A stretch of 64,000 bases of DNA from Agrobacterium tumefaciens (lineage in GTDB: Bacteria; Pseudomonadota; Alphaproteobacteria; Rhizobiales; Rhizobiaceae). The stretch is from assembly GCF_017726655.1 (NCBI RefSeq), contig NZ_CP072308.1, forward strand, positions 372,001-436,000. The letters run 5' to 3'. Shown here in pieces: positions 26,409 through 34,863 of the stretch; the first letter of the stretch is position 1, and each line of letters opens with the position of its first letter. The position numbers and the translations under genes were made by a program. Below the pieces are notes generated by a model. The model ran no database searches and was not told where the DNA came from. It saw only the letters and a list, made by a program, of their open reading frames with translations.

Positions 26409-26855
26409 ATGGACGACATCTACAATAACCGCATTCTGGACTTCGCCGGGAACATTCCGCTGATCGGCATTCTCAAAGATGCCGATGCAAGCGCCGAGAA
26501 ACACTCGCGTCTCTGCGGCTCTAAGCTTAAGGTCTATCTCAAGGTCGAAGCCGGCAGGGTGACGGATTTTTCGCACGAGGTGCGCGCCTGTGCGCTGGGT
26601 CAGGCCTCCGCCTCCATCATGGCACATCATGTCATCGGCGCTACCAGCACGGAAATCCGAAAGGCGCGGGAAGATATGCTGGCGATGCTGAAACAGGGCG
26701 GCGAGGGCCCTACCGGCCGCTTCGAGGATATGCGGGTGCTTTCCCCTGTCCGCGATTTCAAGGCCCGCCACGCCTCCACCATGCTGACCTTTGAGGCCGT
26801 TGTCGATGCGCTGGACCAGATCGACGGGCGGCCCGCGCTCAACGTCGCGGGTTAG
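26409..26855 (+). CDS. NifU/IscU-like iron-sulfur scaffold-type protein with a Cys-to-His change
   Basis: The 148-residue product (start MDDIYNNRILDFAGNIP) matches the NifU_N/SufU-type fold. Two of the three canonical cluster-ligand Cys are present: Cys36 ('SRLCGSKL') and Cys61 ('VRACALGQASASI'). The third position, normally K-C-A, reads His121-Ala in 'FKARHASTML'. The conserved Asp two residues after the first Cys is Ser38 here ('CGSK' where scaffolds have CGD). The protein may thus be a transfer or accessory protein rather than a normal scaffold. It is followed by yidD 3 bases after its stop codon. Confidence 0.85.
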   Translation: MDDIYNNRILDFAGNIPLIGILKDADASAEKHSRLCGSKLKVYLKVEAGRVTDFSHEVRACALGQASASIMAHHVIGATSTEIRKAREDMLAMLKQGGEGPTGRFEDMRVLSPVRDFKARHASTMLTFEAVVDALDQIDGRPALNVAG

Positions 26856-26858
26856 GGG

Positions 26859-27218
26859 ATGTGCGGCGAACCGGACTGCCGGCACCCGCAGACGGCGGTA
26901 AAAGGCGGCCGAACCCGCAACTGGACGGGCCGTTTTGCCAAAACTCCGGGGCGGCTTTTCGGCGTCGGTTTCATCCGGCTTTATCAATTGACCCTGTCCG
27001 GCTTCATCGGCAACTCCTGCCGCCACATCCCGACCTGTTCCGAATATGGTTATGAGGCAATCGCCCGTCACGGCCTCTGGGCTGGCGGCTGGATGACACT
27101 GTTTCGCGTGGCGCGTTGCGGACCCGGCGGCAAAAGCGGTCTCGACCCGGTGCCGGAAGCGCTCGATGACAGCCGGCGGTGGTGGATGCCGTGGCGTTAC
27201 TGGAGCCTGAAGCGATGA
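26859..27218 (+). CDS. yidD: Membrane protein insertion efficiency factor
   Basis: The 119-residue product contains the full YidD domain (about 38-112): 'GFIRLYQLTLSGFIGNSCRHIPTCSEYGYEAIARHGLWAGGWMTLFRVARCGPGG'. YidD is a small membrane-associated protein that helps YidC/Sec insertion. Most bacteria carry it between rpmH/rnpA and yidC; the separate location here, after a NifU-like gene, is usual in rhizobia. The N-terminal 35 residues are a basic extension with Cys2 and Cys7. Its TGA overlaps the ATG of the next gene (ATGA). Confidence 0.93.
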   Translation: MCGEPDCRHPQTAVKGGRTRNWTGRFAKTPGRLFGVGFIRLYQLTLSGFIGNSCRHIPTCSEYGYEAIARHGLWAGGWMTLFRVARCGPGGKSGLDPVPEALDDSRRWWMPWRYWSLKR

Positions 27219-27739
27219 ACGAATATGTCGCTTTGCTACACAGCATCGTGCTTGGGCAGGGCAAAAGGCTGATCATGGCGGATTTGAAAGCCTTGGCGGC
27301 AGAACTGGGCTTCATTGATTGCAGGACGCTTGTCGCAACCGGAAATCTGGTTTTCCGTGCGCAGGCAACACTTGTTCGCGGGATCGAGGACAGGCTGGAG
27401 CAAGCCTTCGAAAGCCGGTTCGGAAAACATGTCGATATTATTGTTCGTTCAGGTGACGACTGGCTGACCTTGGCGGCGAATAATCCGTTTCCGCAAGGCA
27501 ATCCGCCGGATGTCTGCGTTAGGGTCATGCGGGAGCCGCTGGATGACACGGCGCTCGACCTGCTCCAAAAATATCGCCGGCAGGAAGAGATCGCTGTTGT
27601 CTCCGGCGATTTATGGATCGATTTTCGCGGCAAGCCAAGCGAAAGCCGGCTGCTGCCGGTCTTGACCACAAAGCGGCTTGGTGTCGGCACGACCCGCAAC
27701 GCCAATACGGTCAACGGCCTTTCGGAAATGCTTCGCTAA
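27215..27739 (+). CDS. DUF1697-family protein
   Basis: This 174-residue protein starts at ATG 27215, overlapping the yidD stop codon by four bases, and is thus translationally coupled. It matches DUF1697: 'YVALLHSIVLGQGKRLIMADLKALAAELGFIDCRTLVATGNLVFRA', where the family usually has LLRGINVGG..; the later 'TVNGLSEML' is also typical. No function is established for the family. It ends 50 bases before an intrinsic terminator ahead of thrS. Confidence 0.85.
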   Translation: MNEYVALLHSIVLGQGKRLIMADLKALAAELGFIDCRTLVATGNLVFRAQATLVRGIEDRLEQAFESRFGKHVDIIVRSGDDWLTLAANNPFPQGNPPDVCVRVMREPLDDTALDLLQKYRRQEEIAVVSGDLWIDFRGKPSESRLLPVLTTKRLGVGTTRNANTVNGLSEMLR

Positions 27740-27788
27740 GCGGCCTTCGCCTTTGACTGCAATCGCAAAAGCCTTTATCAGCCTGCGT

Positions 27789-27813
27789 GCCCGTGCGAAA
27801 TCGGGCGATTTTT
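27789..27813 (+). terminator. Intrinsic terminator before thrS
   Basis: GCCCG (27789-27793) and CGGGC (27802-27806) form a short stem, with GATTTTTATT after it. It ends the nifU-like/yidD/DUF1697 transcript about 50 bases before the thrS start codon. The stem is short, so read-through into thrS is possible. Confidence 0.55.
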
Positions 27814-27864
27814 ATTCCAACACCACCCGCATTCGTTGGCGGGACTGGACAGGAGCACGAGACG

Positions 27865-29868
27865 ATGTCTGAAGCCATTTCCCTTACATTTCCCGATGGA
27901 TCGGTCCGCAGCTACGCGCCCGACACGACCGGCCGCGAGGTTGCCGAATCCATTTCCAAATCGCTTGCCAAGAAGGCCGTCGCCATTGCGCTCGATGGCA
28001 CGCTACGCGATTTGTCCGAGACCATCACCGATGGCAAAATCGAGATCGTCACGCGCGACGACAAGCGAGCGCTGGAGCTCATCCGCCACGATGCCGCCCA
28101 CGTCATGGCCGAGGCCGTGCAGGAGCTTTGGCCCGGCACGCAGGTGACGATCGGCCCGGTCATCGAGAACGGTTTTTATTACGACTTTGCCAAGAACGAG
28201 CCTTTCACGCCGGAAGATCTGCCGAAGATCGAAAAGCGCATGAAGGAGATCATTGCCCGCAACAAGCCGTTTACGCGCGAAATCTGGTCGCGCGAAAAGG
28301 CCAAGGAAGTGTTCGCCGCCAAGGGCGAGAACTACAAGGTCGAGCTGGTCGATGCCATCCCGGAAGGGCAGGACCTGAAGATCTATTACCAGGGCGACTG
28401 GTTCGATCTCTGCCGTGGTCCCCATATGGCTTCGACGGGTCAGATCGGTACGGCCTTCAAGCTGATGAAGGTGGCCGGCGCCTATTGGCGCGGTGATAGC
28501 AACAATGCGATGCTGTCGCGCATCTACGGTACCGCCTGGGCGACGCAGGAAGAGCTGGACCAGTATCTGCATGTTCTGGCCGAAGCCGAAAAGCGCGACC
28601 ACCGCCGCCTTGGCCGCGAAATGGACCTGTTCCATTTCCAGGAAGAAGGTCCGGGCGTCGTGTTCTGGCATGGCAAGGGCTGGCGCATGTTCCAGACGCT
28701 GACGGCCTATATGCGCCGGCGGCTCGCCAACACCTATCAGGAAGTCAACGCGCCGCAGGTGCTCGACAAGTCGCTGTGGGAAACTTCCGGTCACTGGGGC
28801 TGGTATCAGGAAAACATGTTCGCGGTAAAATCCGCCCATGCCTTTACCCATCCCGATGACGAGGAAGCCGATCAGCGCGTCTTTGCGCTCAAGCCGATGA
28901 ACTGCCCCGGGCACGTGCAAATCTTCAAGCATGGCTTGAAGTCCTACCGGGAAATGCCTGTCCGTCTTGCGGAATTTGGCACTGTGCACCGCTATGAGGC
29001 TTCCGGTGCTCTGCACGGCCTGATGCGCGTTCGCGGCTTTACGCAGGATGATGCGCATGTCTTCTGCACGGAAGAGCAGATGGCGGCGGAATGCCTGCGC
29101 ATCAACGATCTGATCCTGTCGGTCTACGAGGATTTCGGCTTCAGCGAAGTCGTCGTCAAGCTCTCCACGCGCCCAGAAAAGCGTGTCGGTTCCGACGACC
29201 TCTGGGATCGCGCCGAAAGCGTGATGATGGACGTTCTGAAAACCATCGAGGAGCAGTCGGAAGGCCGCATCAAGACCGGCATCCTGCCGGGCGAGGGCGC
29301 GTTCTACGGGCCGAAGTTCGAGTATACGTTGAAGGACGCCATTGGCCGTGAATGGCAATGCGGCACGACGCAGGTGGACTTCAACCTGCCGGAACGCTTT
29401 GGGGCCTTCTATATCGACCAGAACTCGGAAAAGACGCAGCCTGTCATGATCCATCGCGCCATCTGCGGTTCGATGGAGCGTTTCCTCGGCATTCTCATCG
29501 AGAACTTTGCCGGTCACATGCCGCTGTGGTTCGCCCCGCTGCAGGTCGTGGTCGCCACGATCACCTCGGATGCCGATGATTACGGTCGCGAAGTCGCCGA
29601 AGCGCTGCGCGAAGCAGGCATGGCGGTCGAGACCGACTTCCGCAATGAGAAGATCAACTACAAGGTCCGCGAACACTCGGTGACCAAGGTTCCTGTCATC
29701 ATCGTCTGCGGTCGTAAGGAAGCGGAAGAGCGCACCGTCAACATCCGCCGTCTCGGTTCGCAGAACCAGACATCGATGTCGCTGGAAGAGGCGATCACCA
29801 GCCTCGTGGATGAAGCAACACCGCCGGATGTGAAGCGCAAGCTTGCGGCGAAAAAGCAGGTTGCGTGA
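27865..29868 (+). CDS. thrS: Threonyl-tRNA synthetase
   Basis: The 667-residue class II synthetase starts at [25 protein letters not shown] with AGGAG 9 bases upstream. Domains in order: TGS (about 1-62), the editing/SAD domain with '[14 protein letters not shown]' (about 75) and its later Cys-containing partner '[11 protein letters not shown]', the catalytic core (about 250-540) with '[15 protein letters not shown]' (zinc Cys) and motif 2 '[30 protein letters not shown]', motif 3 near '[19 protein letters not shown]', then the anticodon-binding domain (about 555-650). All hallmarks of an intact editing-competent enzyme are present. Confidence 0.97.
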   Translation: MSEAISLTFPDGSVRSYAPDTTGREVAESISKSLAKKAVAIALDGTLRDLSETITDGKIEIVTRDDKRALELIRHDAAHVMAEAVQELWPGTQVTIGPVIENGFYYDFAKNEPFTPEDLPKIEKRMKEIIARNKPFTREIWSREKAKEVFAAKGENYKVELVDAIPEGQDLKIYYQGDWFDLCRGPHMASTGQIGTAFKLMKVAGAYWRGDSNNAMLSRIYGTAWATQEELDQYLHVLAEAEKRDHRRLGREMDLFHFQEEGPGVVFWHGKGWRMFQTLTAYMRRRLANTYQEVNAPQVLDKSLWETSGHWGWYQENMFAVKSAHAFTHPDDEEADQRVFALKPMNCPGHVQIFKHGLKSYREMPVRLAEFGTVHRYEASGALHGLMRVRGFTQDDAHVFCTEEQMAAECLRINDLILSVYEDFGFSEVVVKLSTRPEKRVGSDDLWDRAESVMMDVLKTIEEQSEGRIKTGILPGEGAFYGPKFEYTLKDAIGREWQCGTTQVDFNLPERFGAFYIDQNSEKTQPVMIHRAICGSMERFLGILIENFAGHMPLWFAPLQVVVATITSDADDYGREVAEALREAGMAVETDFRNEKINYKVREHSVTKVPVIIVCGRKEAEERTVNIRRLGSQNQTSMSLEEAITSLVDEATPPDVKRKLAAKKQVA

Positions 29869-29877
29869 TAGTGACGA

Positions 29878-29900
29878 CGGCCCCTTCGGGGGCCGTTTTC
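29878..29900 (+). terminator. Intrinsic terminator of thrS
   Basis: CGGCCCC, loop TTCG, GGGGCCG, then TTTTCGTTT: a perfect 7-bp stem with a UUCG tetraloop 10 bases after the stop codon. Confidence 0.9.
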
Positions 29901-29959
29901 GTTTGTGGGGACGTCAAGTGATGGTGATACCGGCGGCATGAGCTGAAAATCTACACTCT

Positions 29960-30071
29960 GTCACCCCGGACTTGATTTGGGGGCAGCGCGATCAAGTCCT
30001 TGATCGCGGGAGACTTTCTTCACGGCGCAGGCGCGCCGTGGCTGGATGCCGGAACTAGCCCGGCGTGACGG
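29960..30071. repeat. Dispersed palindromic element, copy B
   Basis: GTCACCCCGGA at the left edge, an inner ATCAAGTCCTTGAT palindrome, GGCGCAGGCGCGCCGTGG and a right edge CCCGGCGTGACGG. It closely matches the copy at 46322-46433 and shares most blocks with that at 10560-10675. It lies between two convergent genes. Confidence 0.88.
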
Positions 30072-30119
30072 ATGAGAGGTTTCGGATCTATTGCTGGCGT
30101 CGCGGCCGGCTCAACCGGG

Positions 30120-31100
30120 CTACTCAAAATCCCCGGACATCTCTTCCGGCGCCTGATCCTTCATCAGCACTTCCACGTCCGAATCCCGGCCGGAGGTCAC
30201 CTTGAAATTGCGCTGGTACACCTTGTCCTTATTGCGGGCAATGGCGGTATATTCACCTTCGGCCAGAACCATGGTCGAAAAGGCGCTCACGCTTTCGTTG
30301 ACGACGTCGCCGCCGCCGTTCAGCACCGACCAGGCGGTATCGGCAATGGCTTCGCCGCCCGGTTCCGAGACCAGCTTGAGAGTAATCTGGGCTGCCTGGT
30401 GCTGCAGCGTCGCTTCGGTCAGCTTGCCTGCTTCCACCTGAATATCGGCGCGCACCACCGCGTTGACATTGCCGTATTCCGAAACCACGTGATAGGTGCC
30501 AGCATTGAGCCGCACGATCGTGTTGGGCTTGATATCGGCCATGACGAGGCCGCGTTCGCCGTCCGGCCGCGCATCCGAGGAATAGACGGAGAATTTCAGT
30601 TGGTTGCCGGAGATCTGCTTGTCGGACCCTGCCACGGCGTTCAGTACGAATCCGCCGGCGTCGAGAACCAGAACCTGTTTCTGCACGTTGCCGGAAGCCG
30701 GCACGTTGAGCTTCTTGGTGACGCCGGCGCGGCCGAAGGCGACGTTGACGAAATATTCGCCCGGGACGAGGTGGAATTCGGCGGAACCGCCCTCGGAACT
30801 TGCCAGCATCGGCAACTTGCCGTCAGCGCCGGGAATAGGGCTGAAAACGCGCCAGGAAAGGCCTTCCCGTACCGCTTCGCCTTCGCTGGTCAGCTTGGCT
30901 TCCATGGCGATATCGCGGGCCGTGCTTGCGGGCGCATTGGGGGCGGAAGGGGCTGTGAAGGCGTTGAGCTTCGGCATTTTTGGCGTGCCGCCGAGCTGTT
31001 TGAAGTCCTTGAAGGCATCCTGCGCCAAAGAAGCCTGTGCTAAAGCGCTGATCGCGGCGCATGCGATGGCCAGACGTGCCGCGATTTTGAATGCCGACAT
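30120..31100 (-). CDS. Exported protein of unknown function, beta-rich repeats
   Basis: This 326-residue protein has a signal peptide (about 1-26, 'AISALAQASLAQ'). The mature part shows two or three related beta-sandwich-like units built around 'GEYFVNVAFGRAGVTKKLNV', 'AGTYHVVSEYGNVNAVVRADIQVEAG' and 'GEYTAIARNKDKVYQRNFKVTSG' (each: L..GeY.v...y....v...i.V..G), like carboxypeptidase-regulatory/PEGA-type folds. An Ala/Pro-rich linker (about 45-60) follows the signal. It likely acts in the periplasm or at the outer membrane; no named family was recognised. It is convergent with thrS, with a repeat element between. Confidence 0.75.
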   Translation of the reverse strand: MSAFKIAARLAIACAAISALAQASLAQDAFKDFKQLGGTPKMPKLNAFTAPSAPNAPASTARDIAMEAKLTSEGEAVREGLSWRVFSPIPGADGKLPMLASSEGGSAEFHLVPGEYFVNVAFGRAGVTKKLNVPASGNVQKQVLVLDAGGFVLNAVAGSDKQISGNQLKFSVYSSDARPDGERGLVMADIKPNTIVRLNAGTYHVVSEYGNVNAVVRADIQVEAGKLTEATLQHQAAQITLKLVSEPGGEAIADTAWSVLNGGGDVVNESVSAFSTMVLAEGEYTAIARNKDKVYQRNFKVTSGRDSDVEVLMKDQAPEEMSGDFE

Positions 31101-31210
31101 TTTCGATACCGATTGACTTCTTGATTTTCCCGCCTCACTTCAAAACCAATGCCGTGGCTATTTCAAGGCCCATGTTTTCGCAATGACAGCAGAATGGAAA
31201 GTTTTTGATC

Positions 31211-31792
31211 ATGACCAGCGATATCAAGCTCCTCGATTACCTCAAGGTTCGCCGCTCCACGCCGGCCCTGCAACTTGCCGAACCGGGACCCTCGACGGCG
31301 CAGATCGAGGACATGCTGCGCCTTGCCGTGCGCGTTCCCGACCATGGCAAGCTCGCTCCCTGGCGTTTCGTTGTGTATCGCGGCGAGGAGCGTGTGCGCC
31401 TCGGAGAGACGGCACTCAGGATCGCGCTCGAGAAGAATCCCGAACTCGACCTTCAGCAGCAGGACGTGGAGCGGACGCGCTTCACCCGCGCACCTGTTGT
31501 GATCGCCGTTATCAGCACCGCCAAGCCGCATTTCAAAATCCCCGAATGGGAGCAGGTCATGTCTGCGGGCGCCGTTTGCCTCAACCTCATCTTCGCTGCC
31601 AATGCCACCGGTTTTGCCGCCAACTGGCTGACGGAGTGGTTTGCGTTTGACCCGGCCTTTCTGTCGGAAACCGGCGTCAGCGCGGACGAAAAAATTGCGG
31701 GTTACATCCATATCGGCTCGACGGTATTTCCGCCGGTGGAGCGTCCCCGGCCGGACCTTGCCGATGTCGTCACCTGGGTCGGGGATGTGTGA
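31211..31792 (+). CDS. Nitroreductase-family FMN oxidoreductase (YdjA-like)
   Basis: The 193-residue product starts at ATG 31211 (GGAAAG upstream; a TTG two codons earlier is less likely). It matches the small YdjA-type nitroreductases: '[22 protein letters not shown]', '[27 protein letters not shown]' and '[23 protein letters not shown]'. It should bind FMN as a dimer and reduce nitro compounds, quinones or another electron acceptor with NAD(P)H. Its TGA overlaps the ATG of the flavin reductase-like gene by one base, so the two are coupled. Confidence 0.9.
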   Translation: MTSDIKLLDYLKVRRSTPALQLAEPGPSTAQIEDMLRLAVRVPDHGKLAPWRFVVYRGEERVRLGETALRIALEKNPELDLQQQDVERTRFTRAPVVIAVISTAKPHFKIPEWEQVMSAGAVCLNLIFAANATGFAANWLTEWFAFDPAFLSETGVSADEKIAGYIHIGSTVFPPVERPRPDLADVVTWVGDV

Positions 31793-32403
31793 TGTTCTAC
31801 ACCACGGATACCAACCAACACGGCCTGCCCCATGATCCCTTCAAGGCGATTGTCGCACCGCGGCCGATCGGCTGGATCGGATCGAAGGGCAGGGATGGCT
31901 TCATCAATCTGTCTCCCTATTCCTTCTTCAACGCGGTCTCGGACCGGCCAAAGCTCGTCATGTTTTCCTCCAGCGGCCGCAAAGACAGTCTGCGCAATGT
32001 GGAGGAGACTGGTGTCTTCACCGCAAACCTCGTCAGCCGGCATCTCATCGATCATATGAATGCCTCTTCCGCGCCTGTGGCCTATGAGATCGATGAGTTC
32101 CAGCTTGCCGGGTTGACGGCCGTCGCCGGCCGGGTCGTGGACGCGCCCTATGTGGGCGAGGCTTTTGCCGCTCTCGAATGCCGCGTGACGCAGATTCAGC
32201 AACTGACGGATATCGAGGGGGAACCATCCGACTCCTGGATGGTGATCGGCCAGGTCATGGGGATTCATATCGATGAGACGATCATTCGCGATGGCCGTAT
32301 CGATATGGGCCTTGCGCGCCCTGTCGCGCGCATGGGCTACATGGACTATAGCGATGGCGGCACAGATGTGTTCCAACTGCAGCGGCCCACGGCGGCGCGG
32401 TGA
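31792..32403 (+). CDS. Flavin reductase-like FMN-binding split-barrel protein
   Basis: The 203-residue product starts at ATG 31792 in a TGATG junction with the nitroreductase gene. It matches the flavin-reductase/DIM6-NTAB family: 'FKAIVAPRPIGWIGSKGRDGFINLSPYSFFNAVSDRPKLVMFSSSGRKDSLRNVEETGVFTANLV'. Such proteins bind FMN and reduce it or use it as cofactor. Translational coupling with a nitroreductase suggests joint handling of reduced FMN, but the substrate is unknown. Confidence 0.9.
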   Translation: MFYTTDTNQHGLPHDPFKAIVAPRPIGWIGSKGRDGFINLSPYSFFNAVSDRPKLVMFSSSGRKDSLRNVEETGVFTANLVSRHLIDHMNASSAPVAYEIDEFQLAGLTAVAGRVVDAPYVGEAFAALECRVTQIQQLTDIEGEPSDSWMVIGQVMGIHIDETIIRDGRIDMGLARPVARMGYMDYSDGGTDVFQLQRPTAAR

Positions 32404-32512
32404 CCATAGGCCTATCGCGGCAAGGTTAAAGTTTATGGTGAACCAAACGTAAACCATTTGCGCCTAGAACTTATACATGGCGGCGGCGCGGATGCCGTCA
32501 CCCGTTGTATGA

Positions 32513-33667
32513 ATGTGTTTCGAGGCTCCGGTGATCGTACAGGCATTTCTTCGCTGGTCTGAAAAGGCTGGATCGACTGAGCGGGCGAAGGCCGCCTATG
32601 CGCTCGGTCGCACCTATCTCCAGTCCGATCTGGCGCCGGAAAACCGCGATGCCGCCTATATGACCATGACCTACCTGCTGGACGACCCGTCGCCCCGGGT
32701 AAGGCTTGCGCTTGCCGAAGCGCTCGCCGACGCGCCCGATGCGCCACGCGCCATTCTCGTCTCACTAGCGGAAGATCAACTGGAAATCGCCTGCACGGTG
32801 ATTGCCCGCTCCCCCGCTCTCAGCGAAGCCGATCTGGTTGATATCGCTGCCCGCGGCGAAAGTCTTACGCGCTCGCTCATCGCAGCGCGTCCCGGCTTGG
32901 CGCGCGGTGTCTGCGCGGCTCTCGCCGAAGTGGGGGATTTGCCCGAAACCGTCATCATGCTTGAAAACGATCAGGCCTTCATCACGCCATTTTCACTACG
33001 GCGCATTGCCGAACGCCATGGCGGCGACGCGGATATTCGTGACCTTCTTTTGCGCCGGGAAGAACTGCCGGCGGATGCGCGCCATCTGCTGGTGCGCCGC
33101 ATCAGCGATGCGCTTGCCGGCTCGTCGCTCGTTCACGCGATGATCGCACGTCAGCGCGCCGAAGGCCTCTTCCGGGAAGCGGAAGATTCCGCCACCATTC
33201 TGATCGCTTCGAACGTTTCTTCATCCGAGTTGCCGTCGCTGGTGGAACATCTGCGCCAGCGCCTGGAATTGACGCCGGCGCTGCTGATCCACGCGGTCTG
33301 TTCAGGTCGTCTTGAGTTTTTCACGGCGGCGATGGTCAATCTGTCCGGTCTCGATGACCGCAAGGTGCGCGCCATTCTGGCGACGGGGCGGCCGCATGCG
33401 CTGAAGGCGCTATTTCAGTCGGTCGGCCTGTTCGGCGATGTCGTCGGTGTCTTCATCGAGGCGACGATGATGTGGCGGCGTGCGGCCCGCTCCCAGGTTC
33501 CGGAGGCGCCGGCCTCCGTCTCGGCGGAATTGCTCGCCCATTTCCGCGATGTCGACGGCTCCGAAGCACTGTTCGAATTGCTGCATGCCGTGCGAAAGCT
33601 TACCCTGACCGAGGAGAGGCAAAAGGCGCGGCATTATGCCGAAGCCCTGACCGTCGATGCGGCGTAA
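32513..33667 (+). CDS. DUF2336-family protein
   Basis: This 384-residue, helix-rich, soluble protein matches DUF2336 over most of its length. HEAT-like repeats are visible at the N-terminus ('YMTMTYLLDDPSPRVRLALAEALADAPDAPRAILVSLAEDQLEIACTVIARSPALSEADLVDIAARG'). The family is confined to Alphaproteobacteria and its function is not established; a scaffold or regulatory role is suggested by the repeat architecture. The ATG at 32513 encodes MCFEAPVIVQAF; a GTG at 32531 (residue 7) is an alternative start. Confidence 0.85.
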   Translation: MCFEAPVIVQAFLRWSEKAGSTERAKAAYALGRTYLQSDLAPENRDAAYMTMTYLLDDPSPRVRLALAEALADAPDAPRAILVSLAEDQLEIACTVIARSPALSEADLVDIAARGESLTRSLIAARPGLARGVCAALAEVGDLPETVIMLENDQAFITPFSLRRIAERHGGDADIRDLLLRREELPADARHLLVRRISDALAGSSLVHAMIARQRAEGLFREAEDSATILIASNVSSSELPSLVEHLRQRLELTPALLIHAVCSGRLEFFTAAMVNLSGLDDRKVRAILATGRPHALKALFQSVGLFGDVVGVFIEATMMWRRAARSQVPEAPASVSAELLAHFRDVDGSEALFELLHAVRKLTLTEERQKARHYAEALTVDAA

Positions 33668-33724
33668 ACAGCCGGACCCATTACTTTATGGCGACGGCAG
33701 GCACGCTTTGCCTTCGCGCCCCAA

Positions 33725-34132
33725 TCACTTGTCAAACCGCTTGGCGATCCACGAATAGCTGTTTTCAACCATCCTGACGGGCGTGCCCAAGAGGTGCTTG
33801 ATGCCTTCGGTGGAAGGCAGGATGCGGCTGACGCGGCTGATTGCCTGCCTGGTCAAGCTTTCTTCTTCCTTCGGTGTCACTTCCACCGCTGCCTGGGGCG
33901 CGGCTACAGGCGGCTGCGCGCCTGCCGTCTGCGGGGTCTGCTCAGGAGGCGTCTGGCAAACGGCGACCACGACGGGATAGGACGCATTTGCGAAGCGCTC
34001 CAGCTCCTTTTCCGACACGGCGTCGCAGAGCTCGATGCTTGTCCAGCGCTGCTGCGAGGTGGCAAGGTAATGGCAGTCGGTGGCGCTGTCGTCGCAGCCG
34101 AGGAAGGTCATGAGAACGAGGGCTGTTTTCAT
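33725..34132 (-). CDS. Small protein with Cys-rich start and Pro/Ala linker, function unknown
   Basis: The 135-residue product starts 'MKTALVLMTFLGCDDSATDCHYL', a hydrophobic start too short for a full signal peptide, with Cys13, Cys20, Cys36 and Cys59 ('ELCDAVSEK', 'VVAVCQTPPEQ'). A Pro/Ala/Gln-rich linker (about 62-90) connects to a basic C-terminal helix ('TRQAISRVSRILPSTEGIKHLL'). The Cys content suggests disulfides and export. No family was recognised; similar short proteins occur in other rhizobia. Confidence 0.6.
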   Translation of the reverse strand: MKTALVLMTFLGCDDSATDCHYLATSQQRWTSIELCDAVSEKELERFANASYPVVVAVCQTPPEQTPQTAGAQPPVAAPQAAVEVTPKEEESLTRQAISRVSRILPSTEGIKHLLGTPVRMVENSYSWIAKRFDK

Positions 34133-34239
34133 GGTGCGTGGTTGCCTCTGTCGGGAATATTGCTCTAAAACCTCATCTATCTCGATTGCAGTGACATTAC
34201 GACGAAAGACGCATTTTCTGAAAGAAAGCAGGCATACCA

Positions 34240-34695
34240 GTGGCCACCGAAATCAAGCTTGAAACCCCGAGGCAGGGTGCGGTTCTGCGCCTCATCGATC
34301 TTTCCAATACCTATATGGCATCGCTTTATCCCGCCGAGAGCAATCATCTGGTCGATATTGGCGCGCTGGAAAAAGAAAATGTCTCGTTTTTCGTGGCGCG
34401 GCACGATGGCCGGGTGGTCGGCTGCGGTGCGCTGGTGGAGGCTGGCGACGGCACGGCCGAGGTCAAGCGCATGTTCGTCGATCCCGATGCCCGCGGCCTG
34501 CGCATTGGCAAGCTGATCATGGATACGATTATCGACCGCGGTATCGAACGCGGCCTTTCCGCTATTCGGCTTGAAACCGGCATCAGCCAGCCGGAAGCAA
34601 TCGGTCTTTACCGGAAGGCGGGGTTCGTCGAGATCGAGGCCTTCGCGCCCTATAAGCCCGATCCGCTTAGCCTGTTCATGGAGAAGGTGCTTTAG
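34240..34695 (+). CDS. GNAT-family N-acetyltransferase
   Basis: The 151-residue product starts with GTG at 34240 behind AAGCAGG. The GNAT fold covers about residues 30-148, with the acetyl-CoA loop in 'EVKRMFVDPDARGLRIGKLIMDTIIDRGIERGLSAIRLETGISQPEAIGLYRKAGFVEIEAF'. The R/Q-x-x-G-x-G/A motif appears as 'RGLRIGK'. The substrate is unknown. It is convergent with the AI-2E permease gene, with a short repeat element between. Confidence 0.9.
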   Translation: MATEIKLETPRQGAVLRLIDLSNTYMASLYPAESNHLVDIGALEKENVSFFVARHDGRVVGCGALVEAGDGTAEVKRMFVDPDARGLRIGKLIMDTIIDRGIERGLSAIRLETGISQPEAIGLYRKAGFVEIEAFAPYKPDPLSLFMEKVL

Positions 34696-34723
34696 GGCCT
34701 GCGGCCTGGATCCGTGTCGATCT

Positions 34724-34812
34724 GTCATCCAGCCGGTCCAAGCCTTGGGATGAAACGAGTCTCGCGCGCGCCATGCGCGTCCGCTGGATACCGGCTCGAG
34801 GCCGGTATGACG
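34724..34812. repeat. Short, divergent copy of the dispersed palindromic element (copy D)
   Basis: The edges GTCATCCAGCCGG and CCGGCTCGAGGCCGGTATGACG and an internal GCGCGCCATGCGCGTCCGCTGGA segment resemble the right half of the full copies, but the ATCAAGTCCTTGAT core is missing. It also lies between convergent genes. Confidence 0.65.
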
Positions 34813-34863
34813 TAGCGATCGCGTTACACTATCGAGCGAGACAACACACGTCGGTGTCGCCGG

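Noticed and set aside
28003..29676. 557-codon open frame on the minus strand opposite thrS
   Set aside because: Antisense shadow; thrS on the other strand is certain.
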